From NCBI GenBank assembly GCA_902786745.1, contig CADADR010000004.1, positions 1 through 64,000 of the forward strand: a stretch of DNA of 64,000 nucleotides, written 5' to 3'. Below are positions 33,347-42,017 of the stretch, one piece after another. This DNA comes from an uncultured Bacteroidia bacterium (GTDB taxonomy: Bacteria > Bacteroidota > Bacteroidia > Bacteroidales > F082). Made by a program: the position numbers and the translations under genes. Under the pieces are notes generated by a model, which had not been told where the DNA came from, made no database searches, and saw nothing but the letters and a program-made list of their open reading frames with translations. How positions within the stretch are numbered: the first letter of the stretch is position 1; the number at the start of each line of letters is the position of its first letter.

Positions 33347-35893
33347 TTATCGCACCACAAATTTCTGTGTCATATCACCGACGCTGATGAAATACATCCC
33401 CTGCAGCAAACCTGACACATCAATCTGTTGGGTTTCAGCGGTGATGCTGCCCGTTTGGACGGTTTGACCCATGAGGTTGGTAATTCTGAATGAGGAATGA
33501 GGAATGTTGAATTCTGAATGGTGAATGGTGAGGACGCCATTGGTCGGGTTGGGATAGATGGTAAACGGGATCGCTGTGGGTTCATCAAGGCCGTTATGCA
33601 GTTCGGCGTAGATGGCGTCGCAATCGCCACGGTTGACAGTAAAGAGCAGATTACCAAATCTCCAATAGCAACGCAATCCGTTCACGCCGTATCTTTTGCC
33701 ACGAGTCATCAGACGTTCAGGGAAGAAGCTGGAGAGATGACCCACACCGCTTACGATGGTGCCGCTGAAGAGGTCTTGGTCGTCGCTCACATACAACATC
33801 TTGAATAACTGTTCTCCGTAGTAGTTATAACCCACCGCATCCACATGCATCGTGAGGGTTTCCGTGCCGACCTTGATGACCCAACTGTCGCCTTCTTGGG
33901 CATCAAGGTCATACAGCACGGTAAATTCCTGCAAATCCTTGTTCCACCAATATACCAACTGGTCTTCACGATAAACATACTCCCGTGTCACCTCATTGTG
34001 CTCGCCTTTATCGTAAAGCGTGTTGGTGCGGATGATAATCTGTACATCCTTATGGTTGATGGTCGTGTCGGCCACATATTCCAAATGCTGGTAGGTGATG
34101 CTTCCGTTCTCGTTTTGGATTTCGTAGTACCACTCCGAACCTTCAAATTCTATCAAGCCTCCATCGCAGTTTTCGGTAATGTTGGTGAAGTCACTCCAAC
34201 CTTCCGCGTTTTGATAGGCATCTAAAGTGCCACAAGGCACAACGATGGACAAATCATCGGGGAAATGCCAAGCACCTTGCGTGGTCATGCGTCTCAATTC
34301 AGGTGGAGTCATGGCTTTGATCACCAATGAATCCAACTCCGTATCTTGAAATGCTGGTTCGGCAATGTAGTTAATGGAATCGCCAAAGACGACGCAATCG
34401 AGCTGATTGCAGGAACGGAAAGTCATCATATCGATTCGTTGCACCAAATCGGGAACGACCAAGATTCCTGAGAGGCTTGTGCAATCGGCAAATGCCTGTC
34501 CTCCAAGGGTTCTCAAACTAACTGGCAACTCAATATGTGTGAGGCTGCTACATTTTGAGAATGCGCCAATGCCAATCTCCGTGACACCCTCAGGGATGTT
34601 GATTTCCGACAGACTTGTACATTCACTAAAGGAACTTCCATCAATAATCGTCAGACTCTCAGGTAGATGAACGCTTAGCAAGTTGCTGCACATAGCAAAA
34701 CTCGACTTCTCTATTCGTGTCCACCCTTCGGGGATGTCAAGTTCGGTAAGACTCGTGCAGCCTTGGAACACATAGCCTTTGTCGGGATTGCTTTGGAAAA
34801 CAATATGATGAGGGAGTACCAATTCCTCTATTCCAGAGCACCATTCAAAAGCCGCCATGCCCACACCGACGTTTTCGGGAATAGTTACTGTGCCGCGAAT
34901 GCCACTGCAACCACTAAACGCATACGAGCCGATGACGGCCAACGAATCGTTCAAGGTCAACCCTGTGAGACCTGTGCAACCTTCAAATGCATATGAAAAC
35001 ACAGCTTTCAGTCCCTCAGGCATCACAAGGTCGCCTGTGAGACGCGTACAGCCAGCAAAACAACGAGGCCCAATAGTATCCAACGCTTGCGAAAGCACAA
35101 GATGGTCGAAGCAATCGGCGAAAGTCGAATAAGGTTCCGGATTGACATAATAGCTGTTGTTTTGTGTGTTTCCCAGTTCAACAACCGAATTAGGAATGAT
35201 GAGGTCGCCCGAGAAACCCGTACAATGGCCAAAAGCTTGGTATTTGATATGCGTCACGGTTTCAGGAATGACAAGGTTACCCGTAAAGCCTGTACAGCCC
35301 GCAAAAGCCTGTTCTCGGATTTCCCTCAAACCATTTGGAAGAACCAAACCAGTAAAGCCTGAGCATCGGGCAAAAGCACCTTCGCCAATGATTTCCAAGC
35401 TCTCCGACTCGGACAAGATGAGTGTCCCCGTCAAACCGCTACAGCCACAGAATGCCCCTTCCGGTATCTCCGAAATGAATAAAGGTAAAACGAGTTCCGT
35501 GAATCCGCTACATTCCCTGAACACATCCTTTTTCAACACAGCCGTCGAAAAAGACAAGTCAAGGGTGCCAGTAAAGCCTGAACAACCATAAAAAGCCCCT
35601 TCCTGAATCGTGTCGATAGTCGAAGGAATCGCAAAGCCAGTCAGGCCTGAACAATTCATGAAAGCCCATTTGCCAATCTCAGTCACAGTATAGGTCACAT
35701 CCTCGCAGGTCACCGTCGAAGGGATGTCGAGTTCGCCTTGAGCATTTTCGCCATCAACATGTCCATCAAGGCTCACGCAAGGCGGATCGGTGCTGATAAT
35801 GGTGTAAAGCAAATCCCCTGATTGGAAATCATAGGCCAAGGCTTGCATTGCGAAGCCAGCCAAAATTGCCAAGGTTAATACCAGTTTTTTCAT
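33347..35893 (-). CDS. BspA-like leucine-rich-repeat surface protein with T9SS sorting domain
   Basis: An 848-residue protein with signal peptide MKKLVLTLAILAGFAMQALA. About 20 LRR_5/BspA-type repeats follow to about residue 560 (ITEIGKWAFMNCSGLTGFAIP, IREQAFAGCTGFTGNLVIP, IGIGAFSKCSSLTHIELP). Residues ~585-770 are the shared EWYYEIQNENG domain, followed by a T9SS sorting domain (FTIYPNPTNGVLTI ... RITNLMGQTVQTG ... MYFISVGDMTQKFVVR). BspA proteins of oral and gut Bacteroidota bind host proteins or other bacteria, and that role is possible here. It starts 19 bases after the stop of the next paralogue, so the two are likely co-transcribed. The C-terminal domains of all three paralogues are close in DNA sequence, which suggests recent duplication. 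Confidence 0.87.
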   Translation of the reverse strand: MKKLVLTLAILAGFAMQALAYDFQSGDLLYTIISTDPPCVSLDGHVDGENAQGELDIPSTVTCEDVTYTVTEIGKWAFMNCSGLTGFAIPSTIDTIQEGAFYGCSGFTGTLDLSFSTAVLKKDVFRECSGFTELVLPLFISEIPEGAFCGCSGLTGTLILSESESLEIIGEGAFARCSGFTGLVLPNGLREIREQAFAGCTGFTGNLVIPETVTHIKYQAFGHCTGFSGDLIIPNSVVELGNTQNNSYYVNPEPYSTFADCFDHLVLSQALDTIGPRCFAGCTRLTGDLVMPEGLKAVFSYAFEGCTGLTGLTLNDSLAVIGSYAFSGCSGIRGTVTIPENVGVGMAAFEWCSGIEELVLPHHIVFQSNPDKGYVFQGCTSLTELDIPEGWTRIEKSSFAMCSNLLSVHLPESLTIIDGSSFSECTSLSEINIPEGVTEIGIGAFSKCSSLTHIELPVSLRTLGGQAFADCTSLSGILVVPDLVQRIDMMTFRSCNQLDCVVFGDSINYIAEPAFQDTELDSLVIKAMTPPELRRMTTQGAWHFPDDLSIVVPCGTLDAYQNAEGWSDFTNITENCDGGLIEFEGSEWYYEIQNENGSITYQHLEYVADTTINHKDVQIIIRTNTLYDKGEHNEVTREYVYREDQLVYWWNKDLQEFTVLYDLDAQEGDSWVIKVGTETLTMHVDAVGYNYYGEQLFKMLYVSDDQDLFSGTIVSGVGHLSSFFPERLMTRGKRYGVNGLRCYWRFGNLLFTVNRGDCDAIYAELHNGLDEPTAIPFTIYPNPTNGVLTIHHSEFNIPHSSFRITNLMGQTVQTGSITAETQQIDVSGLLQGMYFISVGDMTQKFVVR

Positions 35894-35912
35894 TGTAGTA
35901 TGTTTTTGATTG

Positions 35913-37991
35913 TTATTTATTCACCACAAATTTCTGTGTCACATCGCCCACGCTGATGAAATACATGCCCTGGGGCAGATTCGTTACATCAATCTGTTGG
36001 GTTTCAGCATTGAGGCTGCCCGTAAGGACGGTTTGGCCCATGAGGTTGGTGATACGGTATCCGTTTGCCGCTGGTAGAGACGTGGCTCGCCGCGTCTCTA
36101 CAACGAGGACGCCGTTGGTCGGATTGGGATAAATGGTGAAGGTCCCTGAGCCTGTCGAAGGGCCGTCTTCCTCGATGCCGTGCAATTCATTGTAGATAGC
36201 ATCACAATCACTGTTGCCCATTTTGAAAACCAGTACTTCATTCTTCCAACAGCAGCGGATGCCCTCCACGCTGAATTCTTCGCCTCGTGTCATCAGCTTT
36301 TCGGGGAAGAAACTCGTCATGTGGCCAATGCCACATACAATAGTGCCACTGAAAACACCTTCTTCATCGCTCACTGCCAAGGCTTTATAAGGTATTCCAT
36401 AGTAAACGAATTCACTCACCGCGTCCACATGCAAGGTAATGCTTTCCTCGCCCACGCTGACTTCCCACTCATCGCCTTCCTCTGCGTTGAAATCATAAAG
36501 CACGGTAAATTCCTCCAAATCCTTGTTCCACCAATACAACACATCATTCACTTCGTACACATATTCTCTCGTCACTTCGGTGTGCTCGCCCTTATCATAC
36601 AAGGTATTGGTTCGGATAATGATAGTCACTTCCTTGTGGTTGATGGTCGTGTCAGCAGCACATTCCAGATGTTGGTAGGTAATGCTGCCGTTTTCGTTCT
36701 GGATTTCGTAGTACCATTCCGTATTTAAGGCAGGCCCGTCCGTCATTTCTATGAAATTGGTGAAATCCTCCCAATAGTAAGCAAAGGTATAGTTTTCCAG
36801 ACTTCCATTTGGAATGTAAACAGGGATGTTTCTGTCGACACCTTGGAAAGAGGTGGCGTCCAACGTAGGAGGAATACTATTATAGCAAGTGATACTTTGG
36901 AGTTCATCACAATCGTAGAAAGCTTTCTCGCCTATGCTCACGACAGTGGTCGGTATGGACACGCTCGTAATATGGCTACTATGAAAAGTTTTGGGAGCAA
37001 TAGTATCAATACCTTCCGGAATGGACACGCCACCGTCAACGAACCGACAATTACCGAAAGCTAAGCTACCAATATGGGTTAGCGTTTGGGGAAGATTAGA
37101 TTGAACTATTGTATTATCTCCTCCAACGAACGCAGAATTGCCAATATAGATCAATGAATCGGGCAACGAGATTGAGGGGAAGCAAGCGACATGAAAAGCA
37201 GCATCATTGATTCTCTTGACTGAATTCGGAATGACAAGGGGTTGCGAATTTTGTGCATACGACGCAAAATGAAAAGCAGCAATTCCAATCTCCACCACAT
37301 CATCTGGAATGATTGTGTTTTTCGTGCCAAGAATCAAGATTTTCGAATCACGTTCAATCAAAGCGTTGCCCTCTACATAATAATTGGGGTTGTCCTCATC
37401 AACGATTATGGATTCCAATCTAAAACCACTGCCTAAGCCCCGTTGAGCAATGTAAGTCACTGAAGCTGGGATGGTATAGCTTGTAATACGGCGGTTCGCA
37501 AAAAAAGTGTTTTCTTCAATTCTTGTAACGCCTTGGGGAATCGTGATGGAGCCCGTCATATACTCAAGCCACCAAAACGCGCCCCATCCCAGCGTTTCAA
37601 GGTTTTGGGGAAGCGTCAGGGAACCCGTAACGCCAGAGCAACCATAGAAAGCCACCCTACCGATGGAACGAATGTTGTCAGGCAGGACCAAGCTGCCGGT
37701 AATGCCACTGCAATTATAAAAAGTACTATCCCCGATGGCCACAATGTCGTAAGTGGTGCCATCGTGTTCAACCGTTTCGGGGAAAATGATATCTCCCTGG
37801 GGACGAGGATAACTGCCCCAACCGCCACTTGTAGGAGGAACCAGAGCCACTTCCTGGGCTTCCACATCAGTAATTTTGTAATAAAGTGTCTGCCCCGACT
37901 CACAAGTTGCCGAGAAGTCAAAACTGGATTGTGCGATAACACTTAAATTAAAGGCAACTATGGCCGTGATGATTAAAAACAACTTTTTCAT
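35913..37991 (-). CDS. BspA-like leucine-rich-repeat surface protein with T9SS sorting domain
   Basis: A 692-residue paralogue of the previous gene. The signal peptide is MKKLFLIITAIVAFNLSVIA. About ten BspA-type repeats lie at ~80-410 (IVAIGDSTFYNCSGITGSLVLP, IGRVAFYGCSGVTGSLTLP, VVSIGEKAFYDCDELQSITCY). The shared EWYYEIQNENG domain is at ~422-610 and the sorting domain follows (FTIYPNPTNGVLVVE ... RITNLMGQTVLTG ... MYFISVGDVTQKFVVNK). The end is KFVVNK rather than KFVVR. A PSTGSG linker is encoded by a genomic repeat (36141-36164), and a second palindrome (36074-36101) is translated within the sorting domain. Likely first gene of the pair. Confidence 0.87.
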   Translation of the reverse strand: MKKLFLIITAIVAFNLSVIAQSSFDFSATCESGQTLYYKITDVEAQEVALVPPTSGGWGSYPRPQGDIIFPETVEHDGTTYDIVAIGDSTFYNCSGITGSLVLPDNIRSIGRVAFYGCSGVTGSLTLPQNLETLGWGAFWWLEYMTGSITIPQGVTRIEENTFFANRRITSYTIPASVTYIAQRGLGSGFRLESIIVDEDNPNYYVEGNALIERDSKILILGTKNTIIPDDVVEIGIAAFHFASYAQNSQPLVIPNSVKRINDAAFHVACFPSISLPDSLIYIGNSAFVGGDNTIVQSNLPQTLTHIGSLAFGNCRFVDGGVSIPEGIDTIAPKTFHSSHITSVSIPTTVVSIGEKAFYDCDELQSITCYNSIPPTLDATSFQGVDRNIPVYIPNGSLENYTFAYYWEDFTNFIEMTDGPALNTEWYYEIQNENGSITYQHLECAADTTINHKEVTIIIRTNTLYDKGEHTEVTREYVYEVNDVLYWWNKDLEEFTVLYDFNAEEGDEWEVSVGEESITLHVDAVSEFVYYGIPYKALAVSDEEGVFSGTIVCGIGHMTSFFPEKLMTRGEEFSVEGIRCCWKNEVLVFKMGNSDCDAIYNELHGIEEDGPSTGSGTFTIYPNPTNGVLVVETRRATSLPAANGYRITNLMGQTVLTGSLNAETQQIDVTNLPQGMYFISVGDVTQKFVVNK
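36074..36101. repeat. Palindromic repeat translated inside a sorting domain
   Basis: GTAGAGACGTGGC / GCCGCGTCTCTAC form a 13-bp stem (one G-U) with a 2-base loop. In frame it encodes residues around ETRRATSLPA, at a position where the two paralogues have unrelated sequence. Confidence 0.82.
36141..36164. repeat. In-frame copy of the CCTGAGCCTGTCGAAGGGCC repeat
   Basis: It encodes GPSTGSGT ahead of the sorting domain of the 692-residue BspA-like protein. Identical to 30264-30287. Confidence 0.88.
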
Positions 37992-38025
37992 AGGTCTAAT
38001 TATTTGATTGTTATTTATTTAATTC

Positions 38026-38056
38026 AAAATTTAAAGATTTAAGATTTAAAGATTTA
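38026..38056. repeat. AT-rich tandem repeat
   Basis: Units of AAATTTAAAGATTTA lie just beyond the stop codon of the TPR gene, between it and the BspA-like operon. Confidence 0.7.
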
Positions 38057-39532
38057 CACCGCATTGACAATTTCCTCAAAGGTCCTTGTGTCGTCCGTGA
38101 GGTTCATCTTCATCTGCTTGATGCGGGTCTTGCGGCGGTAGTACGACTCGGTCTGGGTGTCCAAGAGGATGGAAATCACCTGGTTGGAGAAGCCATTCTT
38201 GGAGAGGCAGCAGATGCGCACATCCCACTTGCCGAGTTTGGGATAGAGTTCCAAAAGGCGCTGCGAAAAGCCGTCGTACACCAAGTCGGTGAGGCTGATG
38301 AAGTCGGCCCAGTCGTCGTCGCTAAGGGCGAAGTTCATCGTGTCGGCGGTCACCTGGTCGCCAAGGCTCTGCGCCGTGGTGTAGACCTTGTTGCGCCCCA
38401 TGATCTTGCTCGTCATCAGCAGGTCTTTTTGCGAGAGCGTCTGACGGTCGCGGCGCAGGTCGTCGTTGGTGCGGATGAGGTTCTCCATGTCGCTCACCAA
38501 CTCGTGGATTCGGTTTTGGTCGCGTTCCACCTGGCTGCGGAACTGCTCCACGGCCAATTTGTGGTCGCTCACCTTCTTCCTCACAATCAGCACGATGACC
38601 AACAGCGCAATCACCGCTGCAGCAATGATGAGCCAAAGTTTGAGGCTGCGATTGCGGAGCAGGCTCTCCATCTCGCTCTTCTGGGCCTTCAGCTCATATT
38701 CGGCCTTGAGGCGTTGCAAGTTGTCGGAGGCATGTTCCTTGTCGGCCTGCATCATGTATTGCGTGAAGAGGTCTTGGTATTCCATGGCCTGCTCGAGATG
38801 GCCTTCGTTGTAGGCGATGGCGTAGAGCGTTTGGTACACCGACATCTTCAGTCCGGCGCGCTCGCTGCGGAGGGCGGCTTCGAGGTAAGGCTTAGCTTCG
38901 GCGTAGTTATCTGTGTAGTAATATAATACACCCATCGTCATGTTGGCGATGTCGGTGTTGTTGTTGTCAAGCTCGCCCTCCAAGGCACGGCGAACGCAAG
39001 TCATGGCTTCGGGATAATTGCCCACGGGCAGGTAGTAGTCGCGGCCCATCTCAAGGTAGATGTCGCTCTGCATGGCCTTATCGTTTAATAAGGTGGCGAT
39101 GCTGAAGGCCGTGTCGTAATAACGCTTGGCTTGGGCAAACTGTTCCAACGATTTAGCCACGCGGCCACAGTTGCGCATCGTGGTCATCACGGCAGTGGAG
39201 TCGTCGATTTGGCGGAAACACTCGATGGCTTCGCAGTGCATCTTGAGGGCATCGTCGAAGAGGCCGTGTTTGTTGTACATTGCGCCGAGGTTGTCCTTGA
39301 GTTGGCCTTCGAGGCGGAGGTTTTCGGTGGTTGGCTCGCAGCCTTGCATCAGCGTGAGGGCGTGCAGGAAACGCTCGGTGGCCTCTTCCGAGAGGCGTTG
39401 CTGGCGCAGGTCGGTACCTTCTTCATATAAGGCGCGCGCCTGCTGCAGGCGTTTCGCGGGAGTGTCACACGAGGACAGCATCACGCCGAGTGCGAGGATC
39501 GTCAGGATGAGTGATTTTAGTGTTGCTTTCAT
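38054..39532 (-). CDS. TPR membrane protein with C-terminal HTH-like region (regulator candidate)
   Basis: A 492-residue protein. The start at 39532 gives a lipoprotein-type signal (MKATLKSLILTILALGVMLSSC, Cys22). The longer frame to 39694 reads through a palindromic repeat and is unlikely. TPR units fill ~30-290 (YNKHGLFDDALKMHCEAIECF, LEMGRDYYLPVGNYPEAMTC). A membrane helix lies at ~325-347 (LWLIIAAAVIALLVIVLIV), then a coiled coil (~350-400), then a C-terminal domain ending WDVRICCLSKNGFSNQVISILLDTQTESYYRRKTRIKQM, which resembles a LuxR/GerE-type helix-turn-helix. This TPR-TM-HTH layout occurs in many Bacteroidota one-component regulators. It lies directly downstream, on the same strand, of EF-G and upstream of the secreted LRR genes, which it might control (inference). 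Confidence 0.78.
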   Translation of the reverse strand: MKATLKSLILTILALGVMLSSCDTPAKRLQQARALYEEGTDLRQQRLSEEATERFLHALTLMQGCEPTTENLRLEGQLKDNLGAMYNKHGLFDDALKMHCEAIECFRQIDDSTAVMTTMRNCGRVAKSLEQFAQAKRYYDTAFSIATLLNDKAMQSDIYLEMGRDYYLPVGNYPEAMTCVRRALEGELDNNNTDIANMTMGVLYYYTDNYAEAKPYLEAALRSERAGLKMSVYQTLYAIAYNEGHLEQAMEYQDLFTQYMMQADKEHASDNLQRLKAEYELKAQKSEMESLLRNRSLKLWLIIAAAVIALLVIVLIVRKKVSDHKLAVEQFRSQVERDQNRIHELVSDMENLIRTNDDLRRDRQTLSQKDLLMTSKIMGRNKVYTTAQSLGDQVTADTMNFALSDDDWADFISLTDLVYDGFSQRLLELYPKLGKWDVRICCLSKNGFSNQVISILLDTQTESYYRRKTRIKQMKMNLTDDTRTFEEIVNAV

Positions 39533-39552
39533 AGGGTTGACTTTTTTCTGTC

Positions 39553-39621
39553 GGGCCTTCGACAGGCTCAGGCACCTTAACTTCACGTGACAGCCAAGGT
39601 CCCTGAGCCCGTCGAAGGGCC
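39553..39621. repeat. Inverted pair of the CCTTCGACAGGCTCAGG repeat
   Basis: GGGCCTTCGACAGGCTCAGG (39553-39572) and its near-complement CCCTGAGCCCGTCGAAGGGC (39601-39620) face each other around a 28-base loop. They lie in the leader of the TPR gene, between its -7 box and its start. Confidence 0.85.
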
Positions 39622-39710
39622 GAAACACATCGCAAAAATATACAGAAAAAACGCTTGTCAAGAGGTTTTTGGGGAGCCTCTCGGTTTTGTCCATGCTTTT
39701 TTGGATTGTC

Positions 39711-39718
39711 CAAATTTA
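39711..39718 (-). promoter_or_regulatory. -7 box candidate for the TPR regulator gene
   Basis: The minus-strand TAAATTTG lies about 180 bases before the ATG at 39532, giving a long leader that contains the palindrome at 39553-39621. No matching -33 box is seen. Confidence 0.45.
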
Positions 39719-39772
39719 TTTCATTGAAAATCAATAATGTAAATTAGACATAGACAAAATTTTGTCCCTATG

Positions 39773-39806
39773 AAAAATGGGCGACTTCCGAAAAAATCGC
39801 CCATTT
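39773..39806 (-). terminator. Terminator of the EF-G gene
   Basis: On the minus strand AAATGGGCGA pairs with TCGCCCATTT, followed by TT. It lies 35 bases after the stop at 39841. Confidence 0.82.
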
Positions 39807-39840
39807 CACTAAAAGTGTTACACCAAAAGTGTAATCAAAA

Positions 39841-41910
39841 TCACTCTTTCTGATTCCGTTCCTTCACGATCTCCTCCTGTTTGTCCTTCGGCGTCGGCAT
39901 GTACTGGTGGAACTCCATCGAGTAGTTGGCGCGGCCGGAAGTGAGGTTGCGCAAGGCAGTGGCATAGCCGAACATCTCCATCAGCGGGACGAAAGCATCC
40001 AGTTTCTGCGAGCCCTTACGGAAACGACGCATGGCCTCGATGCGACCACGGCGCTTGTTGACGTCGCCGGTCACATTGCCGATGTAGTCGTCGGGTGTGT
40101 TGATTTCCACCTTCATTACAGGCTCGAGCAGCACGGGGCTGGCTTTCATGAAGGCCTGCTTGAAGCACATCTGGGCGCAGAGTTGGAAGGCCATGTCGCT
40201 GGAGTCGACGGGGTGAGAACTACCATCCACGAGGACGCACTTCACATCCACGACGGGATAACCCGCGAAAGGACCTTTGTTCATGGCCGCAGCCAAACCC
40301 TTCTGCACCGAGGGGATGTATTCCTTCGGGATCACGCCGCCCTTGGTGATGTCGACGAACTCGAAGCCGCCGCCCGGGTTAGGCTCGAAGCGGATGACGG
40401 TGTGGGCAAACTGGCCCTTGCCGCCGGTCTGCTTCACATAGCGGTAGTTGCACTCGAACGGCGCAGTGATGGTCTCGCGGAACGACACCGAAGGCGCGCC
40501 CACCGTGACCGGCACCTTGAACTCTTCCTTTAGGCGGTCGACGATGATTTCCAGATGCAACTCGCCCATGCCTGCGATGATGGTCTCTTCCGTCTCCTCA
40601 TCGAAATGAGCGTGGAACGACGGGTCTTCGTTGCAGAGCTTGGCCAAGGCCTCGCTCAGCTTGCTGCGGTTCTTCTTGTCGTCGAGGTTGACCTTCATCT
40701 CAATGACTGCAGGAGGTATATTGATGGATTCCAACAAGATAGGTTGCTCTTCATCGCAAAGCGTGTCGCCCGTCTTGGTGTATTTCATACCCACGAGAGC
40801 CACGATTTCACCCGCGCTAGCCTCGTTGATCTCCTCACGTTCCTTCGCCTTAATGCGGAAGATACGACCCACACGCTCGTTCTTCAGTTTGTTGGTGTTG
40901 TAAACGCTCATGCCGTTGGTCAGCTTACCGCTGAAGATGCGGATAAAGGTCTGCTGGCCCACATACGGGTCGTTGATGAGCTTGAAGGCCAAAGCCGAGA
41001 AAGGCTCATTTTCAGAGGGGTTGCGACGGTAGGTCTTCTCCTCGTTGGCGGGATCGTGCGCGATGACGGCACCCAAGTCGTTGGGCGAAGGCAGATAGTC
41101 GACGATGGCATCCAAAAGGAGTTGGATACCTTTGTTCTTATAGGCAGCACCGCAGAGCACCGGCACCATCATCAGTTTGATGGTGGCCTGACGGATGGCG
41201 GCCATCAGCTTGTCGGTCGGGATTTCGGCATCCTCAAGGTAAAGCTCGGCGATTTCGTCGTCGAGGTCGGCCACTTTTTCGATGAGGTTACGGCGGGCTT
41301 CCTGGGCCTGCTCCATCATGTTTTCCGGGATGGGGCCCACGATGCGTTCCTTCTCGATGAAGCGCACCGAGTTCATCTGTACCAAGTCAACCATGCCCTC
41401 AAAATCGGACTCTGCTCCGATGGGGAGATGTAGCGGCACAGCATTGGCACCCAAGTATTTATGCATTTGGTTGACCACCTCTTGGAAGTCGGCACCCGTG
41501 CGGTCCATCTTATTGACAAAGGCGATGCGGGGCACGCGGTATTTGTCGGCCTGGTTCCACACCGTCTCCGACTGCGGCTCCACGCCACCCACGGCGCAGA
41601 ACACCGCCACCATGCCGTCGATGACACGCAGCGAGCGTTCCACCTCGACGGTGAAGTCGACGTGACCGGGAGTATCGATAAGGTTGATCTGATAGCCATT
41701 CCAATGTGCAGTGATGGCTGCCGAAGCGATGGTGATGCCGCGCTCCTGCTCTTGTTTCATGAAGTCCATGGTGGCTTGTCCATCATGCGTTTCACCCACC
41801 TTACGGTTGACACCCGTGAAGAACAGGATGCGTTCCGAAACCGTAGTCTTACCCGCATCGATATGCGCGGCGATACCGATGTTTCTCAATTTTGAAATGT
41901 TTAAACTCAT
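39841..41910 (-). CDS. fusA: Elongation factor G (isolated copy)
   Basis: A 689-residue EF-G with all GTPase motifs: G1 AHIDAGKTT (15-23), G2 RGITI, G3 DTPGHVDF, G4 NKMD. Domain IV has the conserved [11 protein letters not shown], and domain V contains LEPVMKVEI and [16 protein letters not shown]. It catalyses ribosome translocation or recycling with GTP. It is not next to rpsL, rpsG or other str-operon genes but alone with its own promoter and terminator. The N-terminus ([23 protein letters not shown]) differs from the MANRDLHLTRNIGI form I recall for the main Bacteroides EF-G. It may be the second, specialised EF-G of the genome (inference). Confidence 0.9.
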   Translation of the reverse strand: MSLNISKLRNIGIAAHIDAGKTTVSERILFFTGVNRKVGETHDGQATMDFMKQEQERGITIASAAITAHWNGYQINLIDTPGHVDFTVEVERSLRVIDGMVAVFCAVGGVEPQSETVWNQADKYRVPRIAFVNKMDRTGADFQEVVNQMHKYLGANAVPLHLPIGAESDFEGMVDLVQMNSVRFIEKERIVGPIPENMMEQAQEARRNLIEKVADLDDEIAELYLEDAEIPTDKLMAAIRQATIKLMMVPVLCGAAYKNKGIQLLLDAIVDYLPSPNDLGAVIAHDPANEEKTYRRNPSENEPFSALAFKLINDPYVGQQTFIRIFSGKLTNGMSVYNTNKLKNERVGRIFRIKAKEREEINEASAGEIVALVGMKYTKTGDTLCDEEQPILLESINIPPAVIEMKVNLDDKKNRSKLSEALAKLCNEDPSFHAHFDEETEETIIAGMGELHLEIIVDRLKEEFKVPVTVGAPSVSFRETITAPFECNYRYVKQTGGKGQFAHTVIRFEPNPGGGFEFVDITKGGVIPKEYIPSVQKGLAAAMNKGPFAGYPVVDVKCVLVDGSSHPVDSSDMAFQLCAQMCFKQAFMKASPVLLEPVMKVEINTPDDYIGNVTGDVNKRRGRIEAMRRFRKGSQKLDAFVPLMEMFGYATALRNLTSGRANYSMEFHQYMPTPKDKQEEIVKERNQKE

Positions 41911-41966
41911 TATTTATGTGATTTTCAATTATTTGCAAATACAAATCAAGGGCTTGATTCGGGCTG

Positions 41967-41997
41967 CAAAGGTACAACAACTTTTCGAACTGACAAA
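41967..41997 (-). promoter_or_regulatory. Promoter of the EF-G gene
   Basis: On the minus strand TTTG (41994-41997), a 19-base spacer and TACCTTTG (41967-41974) fit the Bacteroidota -33/-7 consensus well, 57 bases before the ATG. Confidence 0.75.
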
Positions 41998-42017
41998 ACC
42001 TGATCATTAAAACCCTC

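Noticed and set aside
27437..37991. Phage or transposon island
   Set aside because: No integrase, transposase, phage structural or tRNA-attachment feature is visible. The region is a cluster of envelope genes with repeats.
39533..39694. Extra N-terminal 54 codons of the TPR regulator
   Set aside because: They translate a palindromic repeat and hide a clean lipoprotein signal at 39532.
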